NCBI RefSeq assembly: GCF_000764305.2
Contig: NW_025935729.1
Span: 62,001-126,000 of the forward strand
Reading direction: 5' to 3'
DNA length: 64,000 bases
Origin: Hyalella azteca
Taxonomy: Eukaryota > Arthropoda > Malacostraca > Amphipoda > Hyalellidae
Shown: in pieces, positions 38,225 through 49,994 of the stretch
How positions within the stretch are numbered: position 1 is the stretch's first letter
How the letters are laid out: every line of letters starts with the position of its first letter
The notes under the pieces: model-generated
Databases searched by the model: none
Told to the model about the DNA's origin: nothing
Seen by the model: the letters and a program-made list of their open reading frames with translations, nothing else
Made by a program: the position numbers and the translations under genes

Positions 38225-39216
38225 CCGGGTTCTCACCGTGATCCGGTTCTTACCATGATCAGGTTTTTAACGCGATCTGGTTCTTACCATGATCAGGTTC
38301 TTAACGCGATCTGGTTCTTACCGCGATCTGATTCTTAGCGTGATCTGGTTCTTAGCGTGAGCTGGTTCGTATCGTGATCTGGTTCTTAGTGTGAGCTGGT
38401 TCTTACCGCGATCTGGTTCTTACCGTGAGCCGGTTCTTAGCGTGAGCTGGTTCTTGACGTGAGCTGGTTCGTATAGTGATCTGGTTCTTACCGCGATCTG
38501 GTTCTTACCGCGATCTGGTCCTTACCGTGAGCTGATTCTTAGCGTGATCTGGTTCTTAGTGTGATCTGGTTCTTAGCGTGAGCTGGTTCTTAGCGTGAGC
38601 TGGTTCGTATCGTGATCTGGTTCTTACCGCGATCCGGTTCTTACCGCGATCTGATTCTTAGCGTGAGCTGGTTCGTATCGTGATCTGGTTCCTAGCGCGA
38701 TCTGGTTCTTAGCTTGATCTGGTTCCTACCGTGATCTGGTTCTTAGCGTGAACTGATTCGTATCGTGATCTGGTTCATAGCGTGATCTGGTTCATACCGT
38801 GATCTGGTTCCTAGCGCGATCTGGTTCTTAGCATGATCTGGTTCCTAGCGCGATCTGGTTCGCAGCGTGATCTGGTTCTTACCGTGATCTGGTTCCTAGC
38901 GCGGTCTGGTTCTTACCGTGATCTGGTTCCTAGCGCGACCTGGTTCCTAGCGTGATCTGGTTCTTACCGCGATCTGGTTCATACCATGATCTGGTCCTTA
39001 GCGTGATCTGGTTCCTAAAGCGATCTGGTTCTTAGCGCGATCTGGTTCTTAGCGTGATCTGGTTCTTAGCACGATCTGGTTCTTACCATGATCTGGTCCT
39101 TAGCGTGATCTGGTTCCTAGCGCGATCTGGATCTTAGCGCGATCTGGTTCTTACCGTGATCTGGTTATGACCGTGATCTGGTTCATAGCGCGATCTGGTT
39201 CTTTTCTTGATCTGAT
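38225..39216. repeat. 17 bp minisatellite, about 58 copies
   Basis: The unit is GTGATCTGGTTCTTAGC, with recurring variants (GTGAGC, GCGATC, GTATC). It is the longest array in the window and most copies carry a GATC site. Confidence 0.93.
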
Positions 39217-41510
39217 TTTTTACATCATTTCCACAAAGAAAAATACATAATTGTTTTCATGTTTTATCATAAATTTGTCGACCATTCTACAATGGATACA
39301 GTTTCTATCAGCATTATATATTCTTGTCCGAAAATTTGGACTTTTATTAATCATATAGACTCCGCTTCTCCGTCGCTAAAAATTCACGCAAACGCTCGAA
39401 CCGAGGGTTTCCTTCTGGCACTCCATCATCTCAGTCTTCACAGCCCAGCCCTTTCTTTCAAGTCCACATCAAGCCAAGTCTCTGGCACTCATAAGATTGC
39501 CCATGACCTTGGCGAGTGCATCTTCTGGCACATATCAGACATCTATCGTTCAGTCATTTCTTATGTGCCTTTAGCGCTATTTCGGTACACCTCCTACATC
39601 AGACATTCCATCTTCAGGTCCAATCCTCTGGCTCTCCTCCAACTCAAGTCGCTCCATCCCTTCCATACTCATTGCTCTGGCGCTCCTCCAACACTAGTCA
39701 CCACTTCCCTTCTGCACCTATTCCTTTTACATGCATCCTCCAGATACCAATCCCTCCATCCCGTCTCGTCCAGTTGCTCGACTACTTCGCCTACATAAGT
39801 CACTCCATCCCTTCCTGACTGTCCTCTGGCAATACAAAATTAAGCACCCCTCTGTCAATTCCCGACACAAGTCACTCCTCGGTCACTTGTATCACTCCTT
39901 TGTCACACTTCTGTCACATGTGTCACTTCTGTCACTCCCCTGTCACTCCAACACCCGTCACGGGATCCAGCAATCAATCGATCGCGGGCCCGCACGTGAG
40001 TTTGACATCAATTTGGCGCGACGCTGAGACGTCAAGAGAGCGACGCGGCAAACGTGCCAACCTAATGAGTTCCGTGCAAGAGAAACGCGGCACCAGATAA
40101 GAATTACGGGAAGTGCCCAGTGTAATCACCCGTGCACAAGAAAAAACGGTACCAGATAAGAGTTGTAGGGAAATGTCCCGTGTGATGACGGGTAAAAAGC
40201 CAGTCATAATCTTGACATGCAAATACAGGCACGGCATATCGGTCGCAATAAAAATTGAAGAAAAATTATGAGTAAAGAGCATTGACTGATAAGTTCGGTA
40301 CCGTTTCAGTGTCTGAGATTTGAGCTGAAGATGTGCCCTTCCGAGCTAATGGAAATAAAATCGATTAGTAAATATCTGCCTTCTATACAAAAAGCAAAAT
40401 GTTTCCATAACAAATGAACCACAAAAATTTTGTTTCAAATATATTTCGCAAGGGGAAGACTAAACCAATTATTCTAAATTGTAGGCTAAATGAATCCAAA
40501 AAAATATCTAATGAATTAGGACAATCACTTAGCAAGCAAATTCCTTAATGCAATTAATAGTGAACAGTAATCTAAATCGAAACTGAAAAATGAGCAACTT
40601 GAACTTTAATCCTTAAACTGTCAAGAAACCACATAGATTCCCACCTGAAAGCTGTGTCAATACTTCTTCGTGCTGAACTTGGTATCCATTGTAAGTTGTA
40701 GATGCAGTTTTCGCAGATGCCGTTTCAACTCCCGCAAGTTTTCCGACGAGGATGGTCTACCTCTACTACATCTTTCAAATATTTTCAACATAGAATTAAT
40801 TCGACGGCACTTTTCGTACGTGAAGTGCGGCTCGTTCTAGGTATGTTAATCTCCAGATTAAAGATAATAATGCTCGGAATTTAGTTTATCTAACGACCGT
40901 ATATGTTTATTTGCAGGAACCAGGAGTATCACGAAAATCGGTAAAGATTTTAAAACCAGTTTTAATATTCGAAGGAGCAATTGATTGACCGAATACTGCG
41001 AAGAGATTCGGTGTGTTGTTGCTACCCACGACGCGTACGTTGGCTCAGTCGTCCAGCCATCAACTTGTGATAAAGTTTTCTTTTTGTGTAAACATCTTAA
41101 TCGAAAACAATATTTCTCGAGACTTCACTCAGCTGAGTGTGATTTTATGTAGTATTTAACACATCATAATCAACATGTTCATATGAAGCGTAGTCCAAAA
41201 CTAGATAAAACATAAGAAAACTTCACCCTGTACAGAATTTATAAAGTAAATGTTGAGTTATAAGTTATAACTCCAAACCACTCTCCTCCATTTTGCAGGT
41301 CACGATAATGTATGTTTAAATGCAACAAAAATTTATTCAATTTTTGATTTCTCAATCCAACATATCCTCTACCATGTTTTCCGGATGCACTTTATTCAAT
41401 AACATACTCTCGACGAACTGAGAAGCACCAAATATAGCATTTGTGAACGCCCTCGGGAGAACGAATCCTCTTTCCGGAAGTATTCAAACAACCGCAACAA
41501 TAAATACTGG
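39217..41510. other. Gene-free stretch with weak repeats
   Basis: Pyrimidine-rich, loosely repeated CTCCTCCAAC/GTCACTCC words fill about 39420-39960. Two diverged copies of a roughly 60 bp block (GTGCAAGAGAAACGCGGCAC start) lie at about 40073-40190. The 179-codon frame at 39259-39798 is a product of stop-poor pyrimidine tracts. Confidence 0.45.
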
Positions 41511-41655
41511 TACAATGACTCTACTGATCCCACAATGCTACAATGAGTCCCCTAATCTCACAATATAACAATGATTCCCCAGATCCCTCAATATTACAAT
41601 GATTCCAAACTGCTCCCACAATATTACGATGATTCCACTGCTCCCACAATGCTCA
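41511..41655. repeat. About 33 bp degenerate repeat
   Basis: CCCACAATATTACAATGATT-type units, four to five copies. Confidence 0.75.
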
Positions 41656-41777
41656 ATGGCGCGCACGGTATTTACCCAAAAGAACAATGAATCTCAGAAC
41701 CTACAAAAAGTTAAAGAAACAAAATACAACTTCAACTGATCTCCATTTGCACGAATCTTGTTACATTATTGCTAACG

Positions 41778-42100
41778 CAGTCTCACTTGAAGCACCAGTT
41801 ACTCTCACAGTTTCATCTGAAGCGCCAGTTACACTCGCAGTTTCACCTGAAGCGCCAGTTACACTCAGAGTTTCACATGAAGCCCCAGTTACATTCACAG
41901 TTTCACCTGAAGCCCCGCTTACTCACTGTTTCTCCTGATACCCAAGTTACACTCAGTTTCCTTTGGAGCCCCCACTTACACTCACAGTTTCACCTTAAGC
42001 CCGCTTGCACTCACTGTTTCACGTGAAACCCCAGTTACACTCTCTGTTTCACCTGAAGCCAGTTTCAACTGACGCCCCGCTTGCGCTCAGTTTCACCTAA
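41778..42100. repeat. 30 bp minisatellite, about ten copies
   Basis: The unit is TGAAGCGCCAGTTACACTCG plus CAGTTTCACC, with later copies shortened. Confidence 0.88.
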
Positions 42101-43520
42101 TACCCAAATTACACAATTACATAAAGTTCGACTGTGTCAAACATGTGCGCAATTTCCAGAACTACTCGCGGCTCGACCCTCCTCACTTAGGCCTCCTGTT
42201 CCAAGTAGGCCAGTTTCGTTAAGAAAAGCATTCATGTCCAGGCGCATTTTTTCAGTGAACTTTTAATAGAATTCTTGGCATTGATATGTTGTGAATGAGC
42301 ACGTATACAATGTGTTCTTTTGCTATCACCCTTTTTATAATATTTGCGTCTGTGGTCAAATATAAATGCGATACAGAGACTCAGCAATCGGGTTCTAGGG
42401 GACACACTTCGGGATTCTGAGTACCGGTCGAATATATCGTAATAGCCGTTATTTTTACTGCTTCACCATAGTCTTCTCAAGTCCTTTGTTTGTGTTGAAC
42501 TCAACGTGAATTTCAGCGTTTTTAATCGATAGATCAAATAAATTGCGTTCCTAGAGATCCGCTGGTATCTCCATGATCGACCGTGACTTGCCGTAGACTG
42601 AGCCTTCCGCATGATCGCAATCTCAGCCTTCCCTCAGTGGCTGCAGTGGCTGATGTGGCTGGAGTGGCTGGAATGGCGTAGGCGGCTCATTTATACGAAA
42701 TTTATAGAAGAACAGTCAATGAAATAAATTAATCAAAGTTATTATAGGTATTCGAACAGCCTATTTGATTAAAGAAGATTACGGAAAGCTGCACGGCTGG
42801 AAAATGAAGCATAATATAATGACTACTTAGCCTAATACTGATGTCTTGATCGAAAAGACTCGAAATACTTGATACAATAAAATAAATGAGGTATTTTGCA
42901 ATATCAAAAATGAAAGAAAATCTACGGGTTAGAAACTCAATGTTTCATTGTCTTAATTGATTATTATGTTTATACTGATACATATTATCACTCCAATAAT
43001 AAAGCCGTTCATGGTTGCAATTTTTCGGATATTATTAGGATTGTGAGGGTTTGAATTACTATTTATTTCTGTTCACCGCATATATCGGTTATTGATTTTA
43101 CTCGGACGCGACAAAATACCAAGACATGAGTATTTACATGTTCGTCGCACGCAAGGAAACTCAATTCTATGCTGGCCTTAACGATTATGGAACATTTAAT
43201 GATCGAGGTATTTATCCATTGAATCCATTAGTTGGAGCACTTGAAATGTTCATGATTTTGACATTGGAATGTTCAATGTTCATTGCATTATGAATATGCA
43301 GTACGAGATAATCTTGCATGCCTCTGATCAATATTCATTCACTCGCGAGTCTATGAAGAATAGAACAATAACCACGGTGTATGGAATAGTGAACAATCTA
43401 TTTCTCGTGAAATAAACATTAGGTCATTTAGGTGACAATGACGTGGACCAATCGGGCTATACGTATTTGCTGTCCGGTTTGTCCGCGACGTACGTGATGC
43501 GCCGAAAACTGTGAAGACTT
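42101..43520. other. Gene-free stretch
   Basis: No supported gene. A short GTGGCTGCAGTGGCTGATGT run is at about 42639-42676. Confidence 0.45.
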
Positions 43521-43844
43521 GTCAGCGCTGACGTGGTGTAGCGGCTAACAGCACAGCTGGTCAGCGCTGACGTGGTGTAGCGGCTAACTGCACAGCTGGT
43601 CAGCGCTGACGTGGTGTAGCGGCTAACAGCACAGCTGGTCAGCGCTGACGTGGTGTAGCGGCTAACAGCACAGCTGGTCAGCGCTGACGTGGTGTAGCGG
43701 CTATCTGCACAGCTGGTCAGCGCTGACGTGGTGTAGCGGCTAACTGCACAGCTGGTCAGCGCTGACGTGGTGTAGCGGCTAACTGCACATCTGGTCAGCG
43801 CTGACGTGGTGTAGCTGCTAACAGCACAGCTGGTCAGCGCTGAT
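43521..43844. repeat. 39 bp homogeneous minisatellite, eight copies plus a partial
   Basis: The unit is GTCAGCGCTGACGTGGTGTA then GCGGCTAACAGCACAGCTG. Starts run from 43521 to a partial at 43833, exactly 8 x 39. Copies differ at only a few bases. Each holds the perfect 12 bp palindrome GTCAGCGCTGAC. Confidence 0.95.
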
Positions 43845-43846
43845 AT

Positions 43847-44059
43847 CAGTGTTAGAAAAAAAAGTGAAAAAACGGTCCCCCTGGCGTTTTAGTGGCCGGC
43901 CGCCCCGTGAAAATAAACATTTTCGCCGTTTTTATCAGATGTTTTACGGATTTCTAGTGTTAAATTAGAATAAAAACGGGGACACGGTGTTTCTTTGTCA
44001 CGTGCCGACCGACCACTGAAACGCCGGTAATACCGTTAACGGGAATTTTTCTAACAGTG
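43847..44059. mobile_element. MITE-like inverted-repeat element (about 213 bp)
   Basis: The left end is CAGTGTTAGAAAAA and the right end reversed is CACTGTTAGAAAAA. The arms stay similar inward (TTTTAGTGGCCGGCC versus the reverse of GGTCGGTCGG-type sequence), so the whole element can fold. It has no coding capacity. It starts three bases after the 39 bp array. Confidence 0.75.
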
Positions 44060-44744
44060 TATGGTGGGAGGTATGATTGCCCCTCTTTTCTGCACTGAAA
44101 TGCTGTAAATACTAGTCGATACTAGTAGTCTGGTAGAAATACTGGTAGATGTAAATACTAGTAGCAAAAATTAAGGAGAATTGTGATAAAAGAATCAAAT
44201 CAAAATAGAATTGGATCAGAGTAGCGGTAGCAGAGTTAATCGGAGCGGTGTGACGTTGTAGTGTTTGAGTGGTTGGACTGAAATAAGTCAATGTGTGTTG
44301 TTAGCAAATTTTTATAATGGGTATAGTCGTAGATTTTTATAAGAGCGACGATGACAGTTGAATCATAGTGACGAGTGGAGGTGGGTATGAGTGGTTTCGG
44401 TGACTTGCATTAGAAAGGTGAAAGCTTAATTTAAAACGATTGGTGGGAATATTTGAGACCGAGTTGCAGTTATAAAGTTGGAGCACAATTAGATGAGAGT
44501 GCTGGGACCAACAAAGTTTGATAATAATTGTTGAGGTGGCAGTTATAGAAATTAGCGGTGTTGTCGGTCTGATAGGAGCGGTGGTAGCAGAGTTTGATAG
44601 GAGCGGTGGTAGCAGAGTTTGATAGGAGTGGTGATGGCCGAGTTGAATCGCAGTAATGTCACTGAAACACAACGGCAGATCGTGGAATTTCTGGAAAAGT
44701 TGATACTGCTCCTCTCAATTTTCATGGGACCCAATAACGTTCAC
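44060..44744. other. Gene-free stretch with weak GGTAGCAGAG repeats
   Basis: A GAGCGGTGGTAGCAGAGTTTGATAG-type unit, first 20 bases GAGCGGTGGTAGCAGAGTTT, recurs two to three times near 44575-44640, with decayed relatives back to 44220. Confidence 0.5.
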
Positions 44745-47700
44745 CGTTACAGATTTTAAATGGATTACCACACAGTTCCTCTGATGATGACAAAATATTA
44801 AACAGCCGTTTACTGAGCATGACTTTCAGTAGGTAGGATACGCAGAGCATTGGCGACTTTAACCACCCAGAAATAGACTGGGCAGATGAATCCTCTCCAA
44901 AAGATGGTAATCACCAGCATCCCTGTTCTTGGAGACTGGGCGAGACTCATTTTAAATCCAGACGCTCACTGAGCCAAACTATTTTAGGGGTAAACAGACC
45001 CCAAATGTTCTAGATCTTGTTATTCTAGTGCAGTGGTTCCCAAAGTGGGCGATATCGCCCCTCTAGGGGCGGTGGAAAGATTTTGGGGGGCGGTAAGGAA
45101 GAAGAGGGCGGAAGGGGGCGATAGGGGGGCGGTAGACCGAAGTCAATGTCAGAAGTTCGAACGTTTGTTTGACGATTTGTACACAACACGTGCAGCACAT
45201 GACTCCCAGCGATGGTTTTTTTAACCCAGATCTGTTTTTTTAACCTCTCCTGGGTTTACGTCTCGGACAAATTAACGGCTGGACTCGCGGCCGGTCTCAC
45301 GGCCAATTTCCAAATTCAATGATCAAGGAATATCGCTCAAACTAAAGAACTTCATTCAATGAAACTTGCTACACGTATTCATTAGGACTTAACGATAATG
45401 TATTGCTCGTGAAACTTGTTTGGATTTTACCATCGTTTGTTTTTGCCATTGTTATATGGCAATACGGGCTGAAATTCACAGTGATCAAATAATTTCTTCC
45501 AAACTACTGAACAGATTCGGACGAAATTTTGAATTTACAGTCCTAACTACCGAACGGTTATGTTTAGCTCGCGAAAAATTTTTCGATCGTTCCTTGGTTC
45601 GCGAGTTTTTTTTTTTCATCTTCATTCGTGATTTAAACAGCAATACGTGCATAAATTCGCAGTAATCAAGAAATTTTTTCTAAACTTCTGAGCAGATTTG
45701 AACGAAACTTAGTATTTACATACCTAACCTCAGCAACGGTGATGTTTACAATTTTTTCGTTTTGCCTTCGTTTGCGAGTTATACGGCTATACGTATAAGG
45801 CTCTTGGTTAAACCGGCCGGTAGAAAAGCTTGTCGTTCCTCCTATATCTGTATAACTCGCGAACGAAAGCAAAATAGAAAAATTGTCACGAGCTAAACAT
45901 CATCGTTGAGAGGTTAGGTATTTATTTACAAAGTTTATTTGAAATCTGTTTGTAGTTTAGAAGAAATTTCTTGATCGCCGCGAATGGAAGTGACAAATTA
46001 CCCGGGAATACGGGCCGAATATAAGGAAGTGTGGAATCAAGAATGAGGGTGAAATGAAAAAAAAACTCGCAAACGAAGGTAAAATTAAAAAACTTTATAA
46101 GCTAAAAAATCACCGTTTGGTAGTTAGGAATGTATATTCAAAATTTCGTTCAAATCTGTTTAATAGTTGGGCAGAAATTCTCTGATCACTGCGAATTTCG
46201 GCCTGTTTCGCAATGAACGCGTAACTCACTAATTAAGGTAAAATAGAAAAAATACGAGCTAAACAAAACCGTTAGGTTCTGATGAGCACATGTTCCAAGT
46301 TTCATTGAGCTGCGTTCATCAGTTTGGGAGATATTACTTGATAATTGAATTTGGAAATTGGTCGTGCGACCGGCCACGAGTCCGGCCGTAAATTCGCCTG
46401 CGACGTCCTTGGCTTCTTGTGCTGAAACAGTTAGCTTAAAAACATATTGGTTCACTAAATGGGATTCTATTTGTGAAATGCACATTTGTGTTTAACCTCT
46501 ATCTTTTAAAATTGCAGCGTACTAAATTTCAAGAAAGTCGTATGTCTGTGGGGGGCGCTAGAAATTCAGTAGGGAGCAAAGGGGGCGCCAGCCTGAAAAA
46601 GTTTGGAAACCACTGTTCTAGTGTTTACTAATGAGGAATCAATGTTTGATGAGCTTCGTCTGGAGGCTCCGTTTGGCAAAAGTCAATAAATAATTGTTTT
46701 TCAGTATTAGGTGCTGAACAGAAAAGACGCCTCGAATGCGTAAACGTTTGAACTCTGCGAAAGGTAACCATGTTAAATTCCGTAGAGCTGTGAGTGCTCT
46801 CAGTGATTTTCAAGTAGGTAGCCGACAACCGTATGAGATTACGCAACCATGCGCAGTGGCGTGCCACAAGGAAACGATCATGGGCCTGTTCTGTTCGTTG
46901 ATTTGACGAGTATTAACGATCTCCCAGTTGTGTCAAGCGTGTGCTCCATCTATGCCGATGAACCAAAAGTTACAATACAGTTAAGAATGCGTCAAATAAA
47001 GTGCAATTGCAAGGTGATCTTGATAGTTTAGTTTACTGGTCTGATACGTCGCAGCTGCGTTTTAAAGCTAAGTGTGGAATACTTCAACTCGCTAAGAACA
47101 ATGAACAGTTAGATTACAGTATGAGAAAAAATTGTTGCACCGAGAGGGGAATAATTGAGAAGTCTAGCGTAAAAAAATATTTAACAGTTTATGTCGACAA
47201 GTTGCTGTAATTTTCTATGCGTATTGAAACGCAAGCTAGTAAATCCAATAAACTTCTTGGACTGATTGGCAGAACAGGCCCAAGATCACTTCTTTGGGCA
47301 CGCTCTGCGCACGGCTGCCAGCAGACGCTCCTACGAGTTCCTAGATGCAGAAGCGATGAAGCTCTTGTTGGTCGCTGTCGTGCGCCCGAACGTTTGGAAA
47401 CGTAGTGTGTTCGCCGATCTTGGAAGGACAAAAATTTAGTCGAGAGTGTTCAAAGACGTGCAACAATGATAATTCTAGGCTTGAAAGGCGAGTCGTATGA
47501 AGAAATATTATGAAGCTACCAAGCCTCTGTTATCGACTTCTGGCCCCTGGGTGGTGACTTCATTGAACTATACAAGTATACTCGTGGATTATGTAAGGTC
47601 CCAGTAGGATTACTAGAATTTGACACAAGAAATAGTATCAGGGCCACGGCTATGAAATAAAAAACTGGACTGCAACTTATCCACGCGACACCATATCTTC

Positions 47701-47847
47701 TTGCTTCGAACCACCGACATGTGGAATAGCCTCCCTGAGTACATCGTTGACGCTCCGAGTATGAACGCGTTCAAGAATAGACTAGATAAAGTTATAAATA
47801 AATTTATGTTCAGACTTGACATGCCTAGAACCATTCAAACCTGGTAG
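44745..47847 (+). pseudogene. Dead non-LTR retrotransposon (LINE) ORF2, split by a hAT element
   Basis: Before the insertion, translation shows the endonuclease motif IGDFNHPEIDW and a later NRPNVLDL-like run. After it come FTNEES, then SGVPQGN and YADE (a reverse-transcriptase SGVPQG...YADD pair with the last Asp lost), LDSLVYWSD, and C-terminal pieces ending at TAG 47845-47847. Less than 200 bp separates the endonuclease end from SGVPQG, where a full element has most of the RT domain, so there is an internal deletion. Multiple frameshifts and stops make it inactive. The motif order is that of the jockey/CR1 type; subfamily not resolved. Confidence 0.8.
45031..46615. mobile_element. Non-autonomous hAT-type element with 8 bp target duplication
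   Basis: The left end is CAGTGGTTCCCAAAGTGGGC and the right end reversed is CAGTGGTTTCCAAACTTTTT, typical of hAT (Charlie-like) ends. It is flanked by identical 8 bp TTCTAGTG (45023-45030 and 46616-46623). Removing the element and one duplication rejoins the LINE frame exactly. The interior has no transposase but carries several diverged copies, in both orientations, of a block around ACTGAACAGATTCGGACGAA. Confidence 0.9.
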
Positions 47848-49207
47848 AAGTCTAGAAGCTATTTCAAGCTTACGTCAGTTTGAAAAAATCCGCTCAAAGG
47901 ACCTGCTTTTAGTTCTCCTGTGATCAAGTCACTAGAAGTACAAGAATCGGCGACAGGCCACACTACCCTGTTCTTCAGCGCCGATATCACTGATATATGA
48001 TATGATACGAGGTACAAATAAAATTTCTTCCAACCGCATTTTTGGAAGCTGGTGAGAACGAAAAAAGAATATAGTTTTTTGGCCACAATGGATATAATCA
48101 ACTTTGCCTCGAATGAATTAGCATGTTCTGTTGCCGTTCTTATAAAATTTCGAACATGGTCATACCTTCTACCACGATGTCAGCGAAAACGCATATTGTG
48201 GCAGGCGTCAACAAGCTATGAGCTCTGATGCTGCATATTATCAACAACATATGCGTTTCATCAAAGTCTAATAAGCCGATAATTATTAGAATTTATAATA
48301 TAAATTCCTAATGATGCTCAAATTCCTTATACAAACGAAAAATCATCTGAAAAGCCATGAAGAATAGCAAATTTTTATAACCATGAATTCGAAAAATTAT
48401 ATTTGATCTCATTGTTACATTATATAAAAGGTTTATGAACAAAAAGTATCCATTAACTTTTATTTCACATGAACTTTGGCGAGCAACATTCTCTCATTGA
48501 CCATAGTTTTCCGTTGAATAGCAGTCTATGGCCCGTTGCATTTCCTTCCTCATCCTCAAGCGGACATAAATTAAATTTGTACCACTTATACGCTGTATAA
48601 CTGTATTTATTGAATACAAGGCTTTTGATTTCTTCAATGTTTAACATCATGCTTTAAAGCATATTTTGATTCATTCATAATAATTGAATTGATTTACGAC
48701 GCCTGGTGAGTTGATATTAGTTTTTACCAAACGAACCCAAAATGAATCACAGAATGTTTAAGAACCATGTGACTGGTGTTTATTCAAGTTTATTCGCAAA
48801 GCCTCTGCTGAGACATTTACATCGCGTTAGATAAAAAAAAATTCAGCATTTACTTTTCGATTTTCAATTTACAATGACTAAGCTTTTCGCAAAATGTATT
48901 TTGTTAGGACATGCCGGTTCTTCTTCCTTTTTGACGAAAGTCCTCCTATCGGATTTTATTGTGAAATCTATGCATGTTAGATTCTTGTGTCCTGACCTAA
49001 TAAAACTCTAAAATCTGGATTGGGATCACTTGATGAATCGTCAAACCTAATTTTTTTTCTGCCATACGGTGAGTCTATTCTATTGCATACTGACTTCCGC
49101 TAACCTTAGGCCTAGTATAACTGCATAAGCATACACTTATTCATGTGCCCGTTATGTCCCGTGTGTCCATTACTTATATTATTTGATATTTAATTTTAAG
49201 TATTCAT
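47848..49207. other. Gene-free stretch right of the LINE
   Basis: The first 200 bp may be LINE 3' tail. A minus-strand 61-codon frame (48650-48465) ends with TGA directly followed by AATAAA, but I see no domain or splice site to support it. Confidence 0.35.
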
Positions 49208-49994
49208 TGATAGCTACCGTCAAACGGGGTAATAAGAAACGATTTTGAGCTATTTTTGTTATTAACTTCTTACCATAAATAATTTTGTAAACGAGTTAAG
49301 GCTTGTTTTAAAGGTCTTTGCAAGGCCTATTCATCCACTGCATTGTGGTAAAGCAGCAATTTTTTTTTAGACTTTTCCTCAAGTTCATTTTTGAGTCCTA
49401 CAAGTGGACTAGAAAGTACCTAGCCTATCTTGGATACCAGCATTTTCATACATATAAGAATTTGATTAAAATATTGAGTAGATGAGGAAATTAGAAATGA
49501 ACTGATTCCAAAAAATCTCTGGTTTGCCACTAGGGTAAACGTGGTATATTCCGACATTGTGGGTAATTCCACCACTTCTCAACTTTTTTCCTTCATATTA
49601 GGCTTTTTCTTAGTTCCATGCATTCGTTGCTGGTTGAAATAGTGACATCATACTTTTGCGCGCCATGCTATTGCCAAAGCACTAAGTCTGGATCGTCTGG
49701 CGGGAAAATGTTGAGATCCAAAGAGAGACAGTCACAGTGCGCGCTAGTCTGGAAAAGTCCTATTTTTGTCTGAAATATCGCAGCTCTAATATCATATAAT
49801 TTCAGTAGGTATGAAATCTCAAAAAATTCAGTCGCGGCTCGCCAAGTTGATATATTCCATACTAGAGTGCGCGTCACCCAGTGAGAACATTGAAAAACTA
49901 GTACTAGTATTGAAAAAAACTAGTATTGAAAGTTGAAAGTTGACCTTGCTCTACCAAATAGTGATACCTAAACTGTTTGTGTACCTAGAAAGAA

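Noticed and set aside
39259..39798. 179-codon plus-strand frame
   Set aside because: Composition reflects stop-poor pyrimidine repeats; no motif.
48465..48650. 61-codon minus-strand frame ending next to AATAAA
   Set aside because: Suggestive 3' end but no acceptor, partner exon or recognisable sequence.
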